From NCBI GenBank assembly GCA_021199145.1, contig JAJQIP010000103.1, positions 1-25,618 of the forward strand: DNA of 25,618 nucleotides, read 5' to 3'. The translations under genes and the position numbers were made by a program. Shown here one piece after another: positions 1 to 9,489 of the stretch. Source of the DNA: Porphyromonadaceae bacterium (lineage in GTDB: Bacteria > Bacteroidota > Bacteroidia > Bacteroidales > UBA11471). Position 1 is the stretch's first letter. Each line of letters starts with the position of its first letter. The notes under the pieces are model-generated. The model worked only from the letters and a program-made list of their open reading frames with translations, had not been told where the DNA came from and ran no database searches.

Positions 1-2
1 CC

Positions 3-647
3 GCCTTCGTCTACGCCCACCGAGCCGACCCCGATGCCAAACTCTACCTCAACGACTACAGTGTGGAGTTTTCTGGTAACAGCAAGACAACCGCCTTCTA
101 CAACCTGGCGACACGTCTGAAAAACAGCGGCATTCCCATCGACGGTGTCGGTCTGCAATGCCACCTCACCGTAGGGAGTATCGACTCGGCCAAATTCGAC
201 ACCAACGTTGCCAGCTATGCCGATTTGGGTCTGAACTGCATTGTCACCGAATTGGATATTGCCGCCACAACAAGTCAGTTTGAAAAACAGGCGGCGGCCT
301 ACGCCACTATCGCCCGAGTGGCTTTGAAGTACGACCACTGTCCCCATGTGGTCATCTGGGGACTGACCGATGACACTTCGTGGCGGACGGGCGACAACCC
401 CTTGTTGTTCGATGCGACATTGGTGGCCAAACCTGCCTTCTTCTCCCTTCGGGATGTCCTGGCGGAATATGCGACGGGAGCCGACGGCATAGGGAGTACC
501 TACCTCTCGCCCGAAGAAGTTTCGCCTTATGTGGATGTCTACGATATCATGGGACACTTGGTGGCCAAGCAGATGCTCCGCACTCGGCTACGGGAACTGC
601 CTGCCGGATACTATATTGTTGACCGCAAGGGCATGTTGATTTACTGA
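3..647 (+). CDS. GH10 endo-1,4-beta-xylanase, C-terminal part (5' end outside window)
   Basis: The frame is open from the window edge, so only the last 214 codons are present. The encoded piece opens with a GH10-typical stretch (AHRADPDAKLYLNDY), continues with GVGLQCHL, and has the nucleophile motif VTELDI, whose Glu codon is at 249-251. The motif HVVIWGLTDDTSW near the end of the barrel is also typical. The acid/base Glu (usually in a WDVVNE motif) must lie upstream of the window. The family hydrolyses internal beta-1,4 bonds of xylan. After the barrel a short tail (roughly codons 155-194 counted from the GTG at 63) has the pattern VDVYDIMGHLV...LPAGYYIV, similar to the second half of T9SS type A sorting domains, so secretion to the cell surface or medium is likely. 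The GTG at 63 is internal and not the start. The gene converges on a pectate lyase gene and ends before a strong hairpin. Confidence 0.9.
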   Translation, partial: AFVYAHRADPDAKLYLNDYSVEFSGNSKTTAFYNLATRLKNSGIPIDGVGLQCHLTVGSIDSAKFDTNVASYADLGLNCIVTELDIAATTSQFEKQAAAYATIARVALKYDHCPHVVIWGLTDDTSWRTGDNPLLFDATLVAKPAFFSLRDVLAEYATGADGIGSTYLSPEEVSPYVDVYDIMGHLVAKQMLRTRLRELPAGYYIVDRKGMLIY

Positions 648-662
648 TGAAATCGTCATTAC

Positions 663-706
663 AAGTAAAGCCCCGTGTGAAATTCACACGGGGCTTTACT
701 TTTTTG
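663..706 (+). terminator. Intrinsic terminator between convergent genes
   Basis: A perfect 19-bp inverted repeat (663-681 pairs with 683-701) surrounds a single central A at 682, so the real loop will open by a few pairs. The core is GTAAAGCCCCGTGTG and its complement. On the plus strand it runs into a T tract at 700-705, making it a strong terminator for the xylanase gene. It lies 14 bases past the pectate lyase stop on the other strand and may stop that transcript too, although the T tract in that direction is poor. Confidence 0.85.
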
Positions 707-720
707 TATAGAATATCCGC

Positions 721-3105
721 TTACTCTTTAATGAGTTTAAGCGATTGCACACCCTCCTGGGTCATTACCCGACAAAGATAGACGCCTTGTGCGAGACCCG
801 ATACGGGTAAGGTGACGGTGTTCGTACCGACCGGTTGCGAGAGACGGGTCTGATAGACCATCTGCCCCGCAAACGAATATATCGCAATCTCTACCGAAGA
901 GGGAGCGGTCAACGAGAAGGTAAGGAAAGCCTCCTCCCGAACAGGATTGGGAGATACTTTTACTGGAAGAGTTGCCGTCTCCGGAATGTTCGTTACACTC
1001 GTGACATCGATATCGTCGGAGGTCCCTATACGGCCGTAGAAACTGACATCACACAAACCGAAAGTATACTTCATGCTATTCAAAGCATTCGTGTTATAGG
1101 GCATAAACCGGAAATAGAAGCTCTTGCCCGGTTTGACGAGCACAGGCGTACTCATCACATAGCTGTAAGAAGCATAGGAATCCCGCACCGGTGTCACGCC
1201 GGCATAAGGATAGACCGCTGTAATCAAGGATTCCCGAGTATCGTAAAGAGCAGAGAAAAGCATATTGTCGGTTCCCATCGATTTGGCTTGGAAAGAGAGA
1301 GAATCAATGGCCATATAGTAGCTGTCGTCCTTTGTGGCTAAAGTATATTGCAAATAAACAGTATCGGAAATGCCGCTGTTGTCGGCCCAAGCTTCAGCAC
1401 CGAACCGTTCATACCCGCTGTTGAGCTGGGCCAAAAGGCCCGAATAGGTGAAGGCCGTCGTCAACTCATCGGAACTTGACGTAGCCTCGCTGTCAAGACT
1501 CGTCATATTCCAAATGGCGAAAACCTCTTCCCCTCCGACAAGGCGGGTGGGGTCAGAGACCGGATCGGTGCTCTCGCCTTTGGCATAATAGTCATCGTCT
1601 GTATATTCAGGTTCTACATAAGCCGGGAAGAACTCATCTATGGGATCATCCGCTCCATCCAGACCATCTTTCATGATATCTTCCACAAGACTGTTGATAT
1701 ACACCTCAATAGCGGTATAACCGTTCGCATCGGGAAAAGGCTCCGTCGCATCTTCCACATCGTATGGGTCAAGGCCGTTGGCCGTCTCCCAGGCATCAGG
1801 GATTCCGTCACCGTCACTGTCCCGCAGACGGGCGGTAGTCGTCAAGGTAGGCCACCCGCCGACATCGCTCTGGGTGTCAATAATACCTTTGGTACTTCCG
1901 TTCGACCCCTCATAGGTATAGGTGCCGTTCTCGGTCTCCATGAGAACTCGGATATCAACCTCATCCCGACAGAGGGAAGCACCGACCAACTCAAGCACCT
2001 TCTCATAGGCCACCTCAGCGGTCTGCAGACTGATGGTATCGCCGGTAAAGGGAGTCGTCGCCTTGATGGAACTGATGCCGCCCGACGGGGTACCGTTGGG
2101 TTGGATGCCATTCCAGTTGTCACTGTTCACATTGGCTATTCTCGTCACATAGGCTGAGTTTGCCTGAATATCGTCACAACTGTCGTCGAACCAGTTGCCC
2201 GAGACATAGAAGACACCCCACACACCCTTCTCATTCACATTGGTGCCGTCATCGGCATTCGGAGCGAAGATGCGGTCGACTAATGCGGATTTCGTAGCAG
2301 TCGAAGGACCTGGTTTGTAGTAGTTGTTGATGAAGTTATAACTGCCGCCCTCACCCGCATAACCGCTATTGGTAGGACCCCAGTTGTAAATGACATTGTT
2401 GTAAAGGTCGACACGTTCTTCATCGGGAAGTCCTGTGTAGCGACTGCCGCACAGACGGGGATTACGGCTCGAATGGTGGGCCAGGATGTTATGGTGGAAA
2501 GTTGCGCCTTCACCACCCCAGATACCTCCATACCCGTGAGACCCTTTTTCGTGGATGGAATTGGCCAGACTCTCGCTGACGATACACCACTGCATGGTGA
2601 ATTCCTTATTGTCGTAGAACGAAGCGCATTCGTCAGTACACCAACTCATCGAGCAGTGGTCAATGATAATCCTCTCGTGATCGCGACCGTTCATGGCATC
2701 GTCTTCTGTTTTGCACTCATCCCCCATACGACAGCGGATGAATCGCACAATCACGTTATCCGACGCTACCTCCACAGTATAGTTTTTCAAACAAATACCA
2801 TCACCCGGGGCAGTCTGTCCCGCTATAGTCACATCACCCGGTGAAATTTTCAGCGTCGACTCCAATGCGATAGTACCCGATACGTCGAAGACAATGGTAC
2901 GAGCACCGGTTTGCCCGATGGCCCAGCGCAACGAACCATCACCGCTATCGTTCAGGTTGGTCACATGGATGACTTTTCCTCCCCGACCACCGGTCACATA
3001 ACGGCCATAACCTTCTGCTCCCGGAAAAGCGGGCAAATCCTGAGCGGAAAGAGGGACTGTAAAACCACACAAGGCAAGGAATAAGAAGAAAAATTTTGCT
3101 TTCAT
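721..3105 (-). CDS. Secreted PL1-type pectate lyase with T9SS C-terminal sorting domain
   Basis: The 794-residue product starts at an ATG with a signal peptide of about 22 residues ending in LSAQ. Residues 26-43 ([18 protein letters not shown]) and the following [11 protein letters not shown] region are the hallmark start of the PL1 right-handed beta-helix, which runs to about residue 425. A calcium-binding type repeat, [12 protein letters not shown], follows at 429-440. Residues about 508-700 form a separate domain I cannot name. Residues about 716-794 (VSPNPV..., ending KLIKE) are a T9SS type A sorting domain. The family cleaves de-esterified homogalacturonan by beta-elimination, usually with calcium. 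The domain order implies export by Sec, passage through the T9SS and display or release outside the cell. The gene is monocistronic, divergent from fabD and convergent with the xylanase. Exact substrate and catalytic residues are not assigned here. Confidence 0.9.
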   Translation of the reverse strand: MKAKFFFLFLALCGFTVPLSAQDLPAFPGAEGYGRYVTGGRGGKVIHVTNLNDSGDGSLRWAIGQTGARTIVFDVSGTIALESTLKISPGDVTIAGQTAPGDGICLKNYTVEVASDNVIVRFIRCRMGDECKTEDDAMNGRDHERIIIDHCSMSWCTDECASFYDNKEFTMQWCIVSESLANSIHEKGSHGYGGIWGGEGATFHHNILAHHSSRNPRLCGSRYTGLPDEERVDLYNNVIYNWGPTNSGYAGEGGSYNFINNYYKPGPSTATKSALVDRIFAPNADDGTNVNEKGVWGVFYVSGNWFDDSCDDIQANSAYVTRIANVNSDNWNGIQPNGTPSGGISSIKATTPFTGDTISLQTAEVAYEKVLELVGASLCRDEVDIRVLMETENGTYTYEGSNGSTKGIIDTQSDVGGWPTLTTTARLRDSDGDGIPDAWETANGLDPYDVEDATEPFPDANGYTAIEVYINSLVEDIMKDGLDGADDPIDEFFPAYVEPEYTDDDYYAKGESTDPVSDPTRLVGGEEVFAIWNMTSLDSEATSSSDELTTAFTYSGLLAQLNSGYERFGAEAWADNSGISDTVYLQYTLATKDDSYYMAIDSLSFQAKSMGTDNMLFSALYDTRESLITAVYPYAGVTPVRDSYASYSYVMSTPVLVKPGKSFYFRFMPYNTNALNSMKYTFGLCDVSFYGRIGTSDDIDVTSVTNIPETATLPVKVSPNPVREEAFLTFSLTAPSSVEIAIYSFAGQMVYQTRLSQPVGTNTVTLPVSGLAQGVYLCRVMTQEGVQSLKLIKE

Positions 3106-3166
3106 GACAAATAGAAATTTAAGATTGACACGGGAAGAAAAATCACCGCACCATTTCGATAATGAA

Positions 3167-3174
3167 CAAAGGTA
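3167..3174 (-). promoter_or_regulatory. Bacteroidales -7 element for the pectate lyase gene
   Basis: Read on the minus strand this is TACCTTTG, an exact match to the Bacteroidales -7 consensus TAnnTTTG, about 60 bases upstream of the lyase ATG. No clear TTTG -33 box is seen at 19-21 bases; that position is T-rich instead. The predicted leader of about 55 bases is typical. Confidence 0.5.
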
Positions 3175-3267
3175 AAAATAGTTTTCAAGAAAAAAGGTTC
3201 ACTATTCTCTTTTTTTGGAGGATTTTTCCGAAAGAAGGAATCGGGAGAGAGATTGCTAAAAAAGTTA

Positions 3268-3275
3268 TACCTTTG
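3268..3275 (+). promoter_or_regulatory. Bacteroidales -7 element for fabD
   Basis: TACCTTTG on the plus strand, an exact TAnnTTTG match, lies 34 bases before the fabD ATG and gives a leader of roughly 28 bases. A consensus -33 TTTG is not found at the usual spacing. The element lies inside the longer reading frame that starts at 3253, which argues against that upstream start. Confidence 0.5.
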
Positions 3276-3309
3276 CACAGTCTTTTCAAAATTATTTAAA
3301 GCGACGACA

Positions 3310-4191
3310 ATGAAAGCATTTGTATTTCCAGGGCAAGGGGCTCAATTCACAGGTATGGGCAAGAGCCTGTACGAAAGCGACAGCGAAGCCAAGAAACTCT
3401 TTGATAAAGCCAACGGGATATTGGGATTTTCCATCACCGACATAATGTTTGCCGGAACCGATGAAGAGTTGCGCCAGACCAAAGTGACGCAACCGGCCAT
3501 CTTTCTCCACTCGGTCATTCTCGCCCGCACGATGGGAGCGGAATTCTGTCCCGACATGGTAGCCGGCCACTCCCTCGGCGAATTTTCGGCATTGGTTTCG
3601 GTCGGTGCCCTCTCTTTTGAAGACGGTGTCAAGCTGGTAGCGGCCCGTGCCCGTGCTATGCAGAAAGCCTGTGAAGCCACCCCGTCGACCATGGCGGCGG
3701 TATTGGCCCTGCCTGACGAGAAAATCGAAGAAATCTGTAGCTCCATCACCGAAGGGGTGGTCGTTCCGGCCAACTACAACTGCCCGGGACAGGTGGTCAT
3801 CTCTGGAGACGAAAAGGGAATTGATGCCGCTTGCGCCAAAATGCTCGAAGCCGGAGCGAAACGGGCTTTGAAACTGAAAGTCGGTGGGGCTTTCCACTCC
3901 CCCATCATGGAACCGGCACGGGCGGAACTGGCCGAAGCCATTTCCCGTACAAACTTCTCTTCCCCGAAGTGTCCCGTCTATCAGAATGTCAATGCACAGG
4001 CGGTCACCAACCCAGAGGCCATCAAGGCGAACTTGATTGCCCAACTGACGGCTCCAGTACGTTGGACACAATCGGTACGCCACATGGTAGCCGACGGGGC
4101 CACCTCGTTTACCGAGGTCGGTCCGGGCAGTGTACTGCAAGGCCTCATCAAGAAAATCGCGCCGGAAGTCGAACTGAACGGCCGTCAATAA
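3310..4191 (+). CDS. fabD: Malonyl-CoA:acyl carrier protein transacylase
   Basis: A 293-residue cytoplasmic enzyme that moves the malonyl group from CoA to acyl carrier protein, supplying extender units for type II fatty acid synthesis. It opens with the family motif FVFPGQGAQ. The nucleophilic Ser is S88 in GHSLGE, the malonate-binding Arg is probably R113, and the catalytic His is H196 in GAFHS. Length matches the family (about 290-310). The frame is open from 3253, but the ATG at 3310 places the product exactly at the conserved N-terminus and leaves the promoter-like TACCTTTG upstream. The gene stands alone, divergent from the pectate lyase, and is not in a fab cluster here. Identification is firm. 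Confidence 0.96.
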   Translation: MKAFVFPGQGAQFTGMGKSLYESDSEAKKLFDKANGILGFSITDIMFAGTDEELRQTKVTQPAIFLHSVILARTMGAEFCPDMVAGHSLGEFSALVSVGALSFEDGVKLVAARARAMQKACEATPSTMAAVLALPDEKIEEICSSITEGVVVPANYNCPGQVVISGDEKGIDAACAKMLEAGAKRALKLKVGGAFHSPIMEPARAELAEAISRTNFSSPKCPVYQNVNAQAVTNPEAIKANLIAQLTAPVRWTQSVRHMVADGATSFTEVGPGSVLQGLIKKIAPEVELNGRQ

Positions 4192-4209
4192 TCGATACAA
4201 TCGACAAGA

Positions 4210-4256
4210 AAAAGGGGGTGGATGCCAATGGCATCCACCCCCCCTCACTTTTATAT
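4210..4256. terminator. Bidirectional terminator between fabD and nuoN
   Basis: A 13-bp perfect stem (4214-4226 with 4230-4242) and a 3-base loop AAT. On the minus strand it is followed by TTTTCTTGT and on the plus strand by TCACTTTTAT. It lies 22 bases past the fabD stop and 27 bases past the nuoN stop, so it probably ends both transcripts, more strongly on the minus strand. Confidence 0.8.
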
Positions 4257-4269
4257 CATCTATTCCTCA

Positions 4270-5691
4270 CTAAAAGCCGAAAGCCAAACCGTTCAGGGAG
4301 CTATAGATACAACTCAGCAGTCCGGTGGCGATAATGCCCAACACGCATATGGAAAGGCTGAGGCGGGAGGCTCCGTCACTCCGAAGGGGAGGTATTATAC
4401 AATCGTCCTGCCGGATAAACATCGCTTTGACCACCAAGAGATAGTAGTAAAGGGAGATGATGGTATTCAGCAAGGCGAGGAACACCAACACATAGAACCC
4501 TTCGGAAACGGCCGCATAAAAGATGAAGAACTTGCTGAAGAAACCGGCGAAAGGGGGAATCCCCGCCAGGGAGAAAAGGGCCAGCATCATAGCCACACTC
4601 AACTTGGGATTGGTCCGGTAGAGGCCGTTATAATCGTCCATCCCCACCTTGCCGGTCGCATTCTCAATGACCGAAATGACTCCGAATACGGCCAAATTAG
4701 AAAAGACATAGACCAATACATAATAGACAAGGGAGGCCATTCCCACGGCCGACCCCGCCAGAACACCCAAAAGGATATAACCGGCTTGTGAGATGGACGA
4801 GAAGGCCATGAACCGTTTCAGATTCTTCTGCCGTACAGCAAAGAGGTTACCTACCGTAATGGTGATGAAAATGAGCCCCCACAGCACCGGTCGCCAAATG
4901 ACAGGGATAGGCGAAAAGACCTTGAACAGCACAATCATCAAGGCAAAGGCGGCCGCTCCTTTGGAGATGACCGAGAGATAGGCGGTGACAGGGGTCGGGG
5001 CACTTTGATATACATCGGCCGTCCACAAATGGAACGGGACAATGGAAATCTTGAAGCCCATCCCGGCCATGAAAAAGACTAATCCCACATACAAGAGGGG
5101 ATTGCCTGTCAACTGAGCGGCGATATCGGCAAAATAGAGGGTCCCCACAGCACCGTACACGAAAGAAAGGCCCAACAACAGAAGGGACGAGGAGAAAAGG
5201 GCTACAAAGACATATTTGGCGGCCGCTTCATACGAAAGTTGGTGATACTTCTCTATGGCGACCAAAGCGGTCAAGGGGAGGGAAGCCATCTCCAGACCGA
5301 TGAAGAAGAGCAGGAAATTCCCCGCCGAAATCATGAGGTACATCCCCAACAGCGTCATCAGCGTCAGTACGTAGAACTCGCCCCGGCGTATCACCATATC
5401 GGGCTTTTTCGCCCAAGCATCAGCCTGGAGGAACACCAACAACGTTCCTATGTTGAGGATGGCTTTTACCGCATCGCCCATCGGGGTGGTGTAATACATT
5501 CCGCCAAAAGAGCTGCCCATTCTCGAAGGGCAGAAGAGGTAGGCAGTCTGGACGGCTAACAGGAGACACGCCACCCACGAAAAGGCACGACGGCTCTTCT
5601 CCGTACCGAAAGTATCATAGAGGAACAGGACGAGGATGACCCCCAAAAGCGACATCTCGTCACGCATCCATAGGAAATTCGAAAAGTCCAT
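4270..5691 (-). CDS. nuoN: NADH-quinone oxidoreductase-like complex I subunit N
   Basis: A 473-residue polytopic inner-membrane protein, one of the three Mrp antiporter-like proton-pumping subunits of complex I. Visible landmarks are E134 in the segment FFIGLEMASLPL, the Lys K214 (GFKISIVPFHLW) and the motif HLWTADVYQSAPTPV at 221-235, followed by K244. These correspond to the Glu-Lys proton pathway of the family. Length is normal (about 470-490). It starts at an ATG 12 bases after the nuoM stop and is the last gene of the long minus-strand operon, followed by a hairpin terminator. The distinction from nuoM and nuoL rests on gene order, length and the TADVYQ motif. Confidence 0.95.
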   Translation of the reverse strand: MDFSNFLWMRDEMSLLGVILVLFLYDTFGTEKSRRAFSWVACLLLAVQTAYLFCPSRMGSSFGGMYYTTPMGDAVKAILNIGTLLVFLQADAWAKKPDMVIRRGEFYVLTLMTLLGMYLMISAGNFLLFFIGLEMASLPLTALVAIEKYHQLSYEAAAKYVFVALFSSSLLLLGLSFVYGAVGTLYFADIAAQLTGNPLLYVGLVFFMAGMGFKISIVPFHLWTADVYQSAPTPVTAYLSVISKGAAAFALMIVLFKVFSPIPVIWRPVLWGLIFITITVGNLFAVRQKNLKRFMAFSSISQAGYILLGVLAGSAVGMASLVYYVLVYVFSNLAVFGVISVIENATGKVGMDDYNGLYRTNPKLSVAMMLALFSLAGIPPFAGFFSKFFIFYAAVSEGFYVLVFLALLNTIISLYYYLLVVKAMFIRQDDCIIPPLRSDGASRLSLSICVLGIIATGLLSCIYSSLNGLAFGF

Positions 5692-5703
5692 ATCTTTTTT
5701 CGA

Positions 5704-7203
5704 TTAGATATATTGCAAAATACGTTCGCTGATCACACGCATGCTCTCCCCCACAAGGCCCGATATCCATCCGGGAGCCAGACCGATGGCGGCGACACCC
5801 ACAATGAGGGTGATGGCCGACAGCCGTTCCCACCACGTGGCATCAGAGAGTTCCCGATGATGCTCGTTCTGCACGGCTCCATAGAGCAACTTGCCCACCA
5901 CCCGTAAAATGTAGACGGCGGTAATGACAATCGACGTACAGGCTATGATGGTGAAGACCCGATGGAAGGTATCCGACCATTGGAACGACCCTACAAAGAC
6001 GGTCATCTCAGCCACGAAGCCGCTCAGTCCCGGGAGTCCCAACGAAGCCAGACCCGCTATGACATAACAGGCCGACAGGAAAGGCATAATCTTCATGAGT
6101 CCCCCCATCTCCCGGATATCCCGGGTATGGGTCCGCCCGTAAATCATTCCAATAAGGGCGAAGAAAAGGGCGGTCATCAACCCGTGCGAAAGCATCTGCA
6201 GCACAGCTCCCGTCATGGCGGTCTTGTTCCACATCAACAGGGCGAAGAGTACCAACCCGCAATGGCTCACCGATGAGTAGGCGTTGATATATTTGAGGTC
6301 GGTCTGCACACAAGCGCTGAACGCCCCATACACTACACTGATACCTGTGAGAATCAGGAAGATCCACGACAACTGTGTAGCGGCCCACGGCATCAGGTAC
6401 ATCGCCACCCGGAAACAGCCGTATCCGCCAAGTTTCATCAACACACCGGCATGCAACATCGACACAGCGGTCGGGGCCGAGGCATGACCGTCGGGAGACC
6501 AAGTGTGGAAGGGGAACATCGCTCCCAAAACGCCGAAGCCTACAAAAGTCAGCGGGAAGAGGTAATACTGTGCGGAATGGGGAATGGCATTGTTCCGGGC
6601 AATCTCCAAGAGATTCATGGTGAGATGCCCGTCATTCGACGAATGGAAATAGATGCCCAAAATGCCGACCAACAGGAGGGCCGACCCTCCCATCAGCATG
6701 AGCGTGAGCTTCATGGCCGAATAGGTCTTGTTGCCACTCCCCCAGATACCGATAAGCAGATACATGGGAATCAAGGCTATCTCGTAGAACATGAACATCG
6801 TGAAAAGGTTGATGGAGATGAAAAACCCAAACACACCAATAGACAACAGAATAAGCCAAAGGAAGAACTCTTTGGTCAGGGGATTGATCTTCCACGAAGC
6901 GAAGACACCGGCAAAAACCACGATGGAGGAAAGCAGCAACATGGCTACCGACACACCGTCAACGCCCACCGTATAATGGATATTCAACGGGGCATACCAC
7001 ACGGCATCAGCCACGAAAAGCATCTCTTCCGTATGACCTGCCGCCCGTTCGCCTATAAAGAGAAACAATACGACAAAGGCAAGAATCAGTTGCAACGACG
7101 AACCCGTCACAGCAACGGCCCGTACCTGTTTTATATCCTTGGAGAGGGCCAACCCGGCCATCATCAACAGAGGGATGAGTACGAATAAGGATAAGAAATT
7201 CAT
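5704..7203 (-). CDS. nuoM: Complex I subunit M
   Basis: A 499-residue antiporter-like membrane subunit of complex I. E141 in MFYEIALIPMYLL matches the essential TM5 Glu of NuoM. The signature HTWSPDGHASAPTAVSMLHAG (start H233) and K257 belong to the proton channel. The frame continues upstream to a TTG at 7212, but the ATG at 7203 starts MNFLSLF, the usual hydrophobic N-terminus, so I chose it. The gap to nuoL is 35 bases and to nuoN 12 bases, consistent with one transcript. Identification is firm; only the start is a choice. Confidence 0.94.
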   Translation of the reverse strand: MNFLSLFVLIPLLMMAGLALSKDIKQVRAVAVTGSSLQLILAFVVLFLFIGERAAGHTEEMLFVADAVWYAPLNIHYTVGVDGVSVAMLLLSSIVVFAGVFASWKINPLTKEFFLWLILLSIGVFGFFISINLFTMFMFYEIALIPMYLLIGIWGSGNKTYSAMKLTLMLMGGSALLLVGILGIYFHSSNDGHLTMNLLEIARNNAIPHSAQYYLFPLTFVGFGVLGAMFPFHTWSPDGHASAPTAVSMLHAGVLMKLGGYGCFRVAMYLMPWAATQLSWIFLILTGISVVYGAFSACVQTDLKYINAYSSVSHCGLVLFALLMWNKTAMTGAVLQMLSHGLMTALFFALIGMIYGRTHTRDIREMGGLMKIMPFLSACYVIAGLASLGLPGLSGFVAEMTVFVGSFQWSDTFHRVFTIIACTSIVITAVYILRVVGKLLYGAVQNEHHRELSDATWWERLSAITLIVGVAAIGLAPGWISGLVGESMRVISERILQYI

Positions 7204-7238
7204 AATCGGCAAAGGCTTTTTTCTGTTTTCAATTTCTA

Positions 7239-9146
7239 CTATTTACAGGCATACAACACGGCGACAATGATTATCAACGCTCCCAACAGGAATACCAGGA
7301 CATAAGATTGTAACCGTCCCGACTGCAGTCCCCGTATGCGGTAGGAGGCCGACTGGGTAAGCGCAGCCATGAGATTCATCGTGCCATCGACGACATGACG
7401 GTCAAACCACGCAATAGGGGTACTGATGTGCTGGAAGATAATCTTATGGGTGATGAACATATACACCTCATCGATATAGAACCGGTGATAGGCCCACGTA
7501 TGGAGACGGGGCAACGCCTCTGCCATACGGGAGGGTTTGCTGTTGGGTCGCATATACAGCCAGGTGGCCAAGGCAATCGCTATCACGGCAATGCAGACGC
7601 TCGAGACGGCCACCTTCCCGTCTAACACAATGTCGTAGGAGAAGCCACCGGCCGTCACAAAGTGACCGAAGGGGATGAACCCGGCACAACAGGTCACCAA
7701 AGCCAGGAAGCAAAGGGGAATGGTCATGCTCTTGGGAGCCTCGTGCGGCGTATGTTCGTGCGAAGCCTCCTTGCCCCAGAATATGTTGAAATAGAGACGG
7801 AACATATAGAACGCCGTAAGCCCTGCTACGACGGAGAGCCATACCCCCCAAAGGGTACTCTTCTCAAAGGCGGCCGCCAGGATTTCATCCTTGCTGAAGA
7901 AGCCGGAGAAGGGAGGAATGCCCGAAATGGCCAGACAGGCGATGAGAAAAGTTATATGGGTGATGGGCATATATTTGCGCAAGCCGCCCATCTCCGACAT
8001 CTCGTTGGAATGTACGGAATGGATAATGGCACCGGCACAGAGGAAGAGCAAGGCCTTAAACATGGCATGGGTAAAGAGATGGAACATCGAGGCCATATAC
8101 CCCAACGCCACATGTCCCTCCATTTCGGTAGTGACGCCCAAAGCGACAATCATAAAGGCGATTTGGGAAATCGTGGAAAAGGCGAGAACCCGTTTGATAT
8201 CTGTCTGCACACAAGCCACCGCCGCTGCATAAAGGGCCGTGACAAGCCCTACGACAGTAATGGTCGACAGCACATCGGGCAAGGTGACGTAGATAGGAAA
8301 GAGTCGGGCGACTAAGAAAACGCCGGCGACCACCATTGTAGCCGCATGAATCAAAGCCGAAACCGGTGTGGGGCCCTCCATGGCATCGGGCAGCCAGATG
8401 TGCAACGGGAACATGGCCGACTTACCCGCACCGCCCATAAAAATCAGCAGCATCGCCCACGAAGCGACCGACAGGCCAAGGAAGCTCTTCCCCGCTGTCA
8501 GCCCTATCAGTGAAATTTCCCCACTGGTAAGTTGGGCGAAATCAAAGGTCTTGGTATAGTACGAAAGCAACAAGATGCCCACCAAGAAGCCGAGGTCGGC
8601 AAAACGGGTCACGATAAAGGCCTTTTTCGAGGCCGACACGGCCGCTTGCTTGGTATAATAGAATCCGATAAGCAGATACGACGATACCCCCACAAGCTCC
8701 CAGAAAATGTACATTTGGAAGATATTGGTCGCCACGACCAATCCCAGCATCGAGAAGGTGAAGAGCGAGAGGAAGGCATAGTACCGTTGGAAACCGGTCT
8801 CCCCGTGCATGTAACCGAAACTATAGAGATGCACCATCGACGAGACGGTCGTTACGACCACCAGCATCATCACCGAAATCGGGTCAAGCAACATGCCTAA
8901 ATCGATATGCAGCCAGTCGGTGAAACGAAGCCACTCGAAGTGCCAGGGAATTACCGTAGGATAAATCCCGTCAACCCGGGGTAACAGGAAATATTGGGCG
9001 GCGACGATATAGGAGAGAATCGTGATGACAAAGAGACCTGCCGTTCCCAATGCGCCGGCAGTGCGGTGCGACATGACATGCCCGCAAAGGCCAAGCACGA
9101 TAAACAGGAGAAACGGCAACAGCAGAATCAGATAACAGTATTCCAT
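7239..9146 (-). CDS. nuoL: Complex I subunit L
   Basis: A 635-residue polytopic subunit, the most distal proton pump of complex I. E150 (FWELVGVSSYLLIGF), K242 and H249 in GKSAMFPLHIWLPDAM, and the following EGPTPVSALIHAATM are the expected channel residues and quinone-oxidoreductase/Mrp signature. The extra length compared with NuoM and NuoN fits the C-terminal lateral helix (HL) that runs along the membrane arm; the terminal stretch ends in a hydrophobic segment (YVLVFLLGALIIIVAVLY) that anchors it. ATG start, 26 bases after the nuoK stop. Length and motifs are normal for the family. Confidence 0.96.
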   Translation of the reverse strand: MEYCYLILLLPFLLFIVLGLCGHVMSHRTAGALGTAGLFVITILSYIVAAQYFLLPRVDGIYPTVIPWHFEWLRFTDWLHIDLGMLLDPISVMMLVVVTTVSSMVHLYSFGYMHGETGFQRYYAFLSLFTFSMLGLVVATNIFQMYIFWELVGVSSYLLIGFYYTKQAAVSASKKAFIVTRFADLGFLVGILLLSYYTKTFDFAQLTSGEISLIGLTAGKSFLGLSVASWAMLLIFMGGAGKSAMFPLHIWLPDAMEGPTPVSALIHAATMVVAGVFLVARLFPIYVTLPDVLSTITVVGLVTALYAAAVACVQTDIKRVLAFSTISQIAFMIVALGVTTEMEGHVALGYMASMFHLFTHAMFKALLFLCAGAIIHSVHSNEMSEMGGLRKYMPITHITFLIACLAISGIPPFSGFFSKDEILAAAFEKSTLWGVWLSVVAGLTAFYMFRLYFNIFWGKEASHEHTPHEAPKSMTIPLCFLALVTCCAGFIPFGHFVTAGGFSYDIVLDGKVAVSSVCIAVIAIALATWLYMRPNSKPSRMAEALPRLHTWAYHRFYIDEVYMFITHKIIFQHISTPIAWFDRHVVDGTMNLMAALTQSASYRIRGLQSGRLQSYVLVFLLGALIIIVAVLYACK

Positions 9147-9172
9147 AGTCGTGGTTCAATAACGGTGATTTC

Positions 9173-9484
9173 TCAATATTTCATTTTATCTACCTGCTCG
9201 ACATCGATATTCCGTATATTGCGGTATATGTTGATGATGATAGCAATGGCAATGGCCGTCTCGGCGGCGGCGATGGCCACGGCAAAGAGAGTGAAGAAGA
9301 AGCCCTCCAGCTGCCCGGGGAACAGATACCGGTTGAAGACGACAAAGTTGATATCGACCGCATTCAGCATCAATTCGAGCGAAATGAGGATGGCAAGCAG
9401 ATTACGACGGGTCACAAAGCCGTACACCCCGGCAAAGAACATGAAGGTGCTTACGACAATATAGCAAATCATAGGAATTTCCAT
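9173..9484 (-). CDS. nuoK: Complex I subunit K
   Basis: A 103-residue membrane protein with three predicted helices. The two buried Glu residues needed for proton movement in NuoK are visible as E37 (LISLELMLNAVDINF) and E75 (IAAAETAIAIAI). The first ATG gives MEIPMICYIVV; an ATG four codons in (M5) is also possible. The gene is 5 bases downstream of nuoJ, implying translational coupling, and 26 bases before nuoL. Size and motifs are normal for the family. Confidence 0.95.
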   Translation of the reverse strand: MEIPMICYIVVSTFMFFAGVYGFVTRRNLLAILISLELMLNAVDINFVVFNRYLFPGQLEGFFFTLFAVAIAAAETAIAIAIIINIYRNIRNIDVEQVDKMKY

Positions 9485-9489
9485 ACGTT

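Noticed and set aside
3253..3309. Upstream start for fabD adding 19 residues
   Set aside because: The added codons overlap the TACCTTTG promoter element and do not fit the conserved FabD N-terminus.
3292..4248. A 318-codon minus-strand open frame opposite fabD
   Set aside because: It runs through the fabD promoter side and the terminator and has no family signature, whereas fabD is certain.
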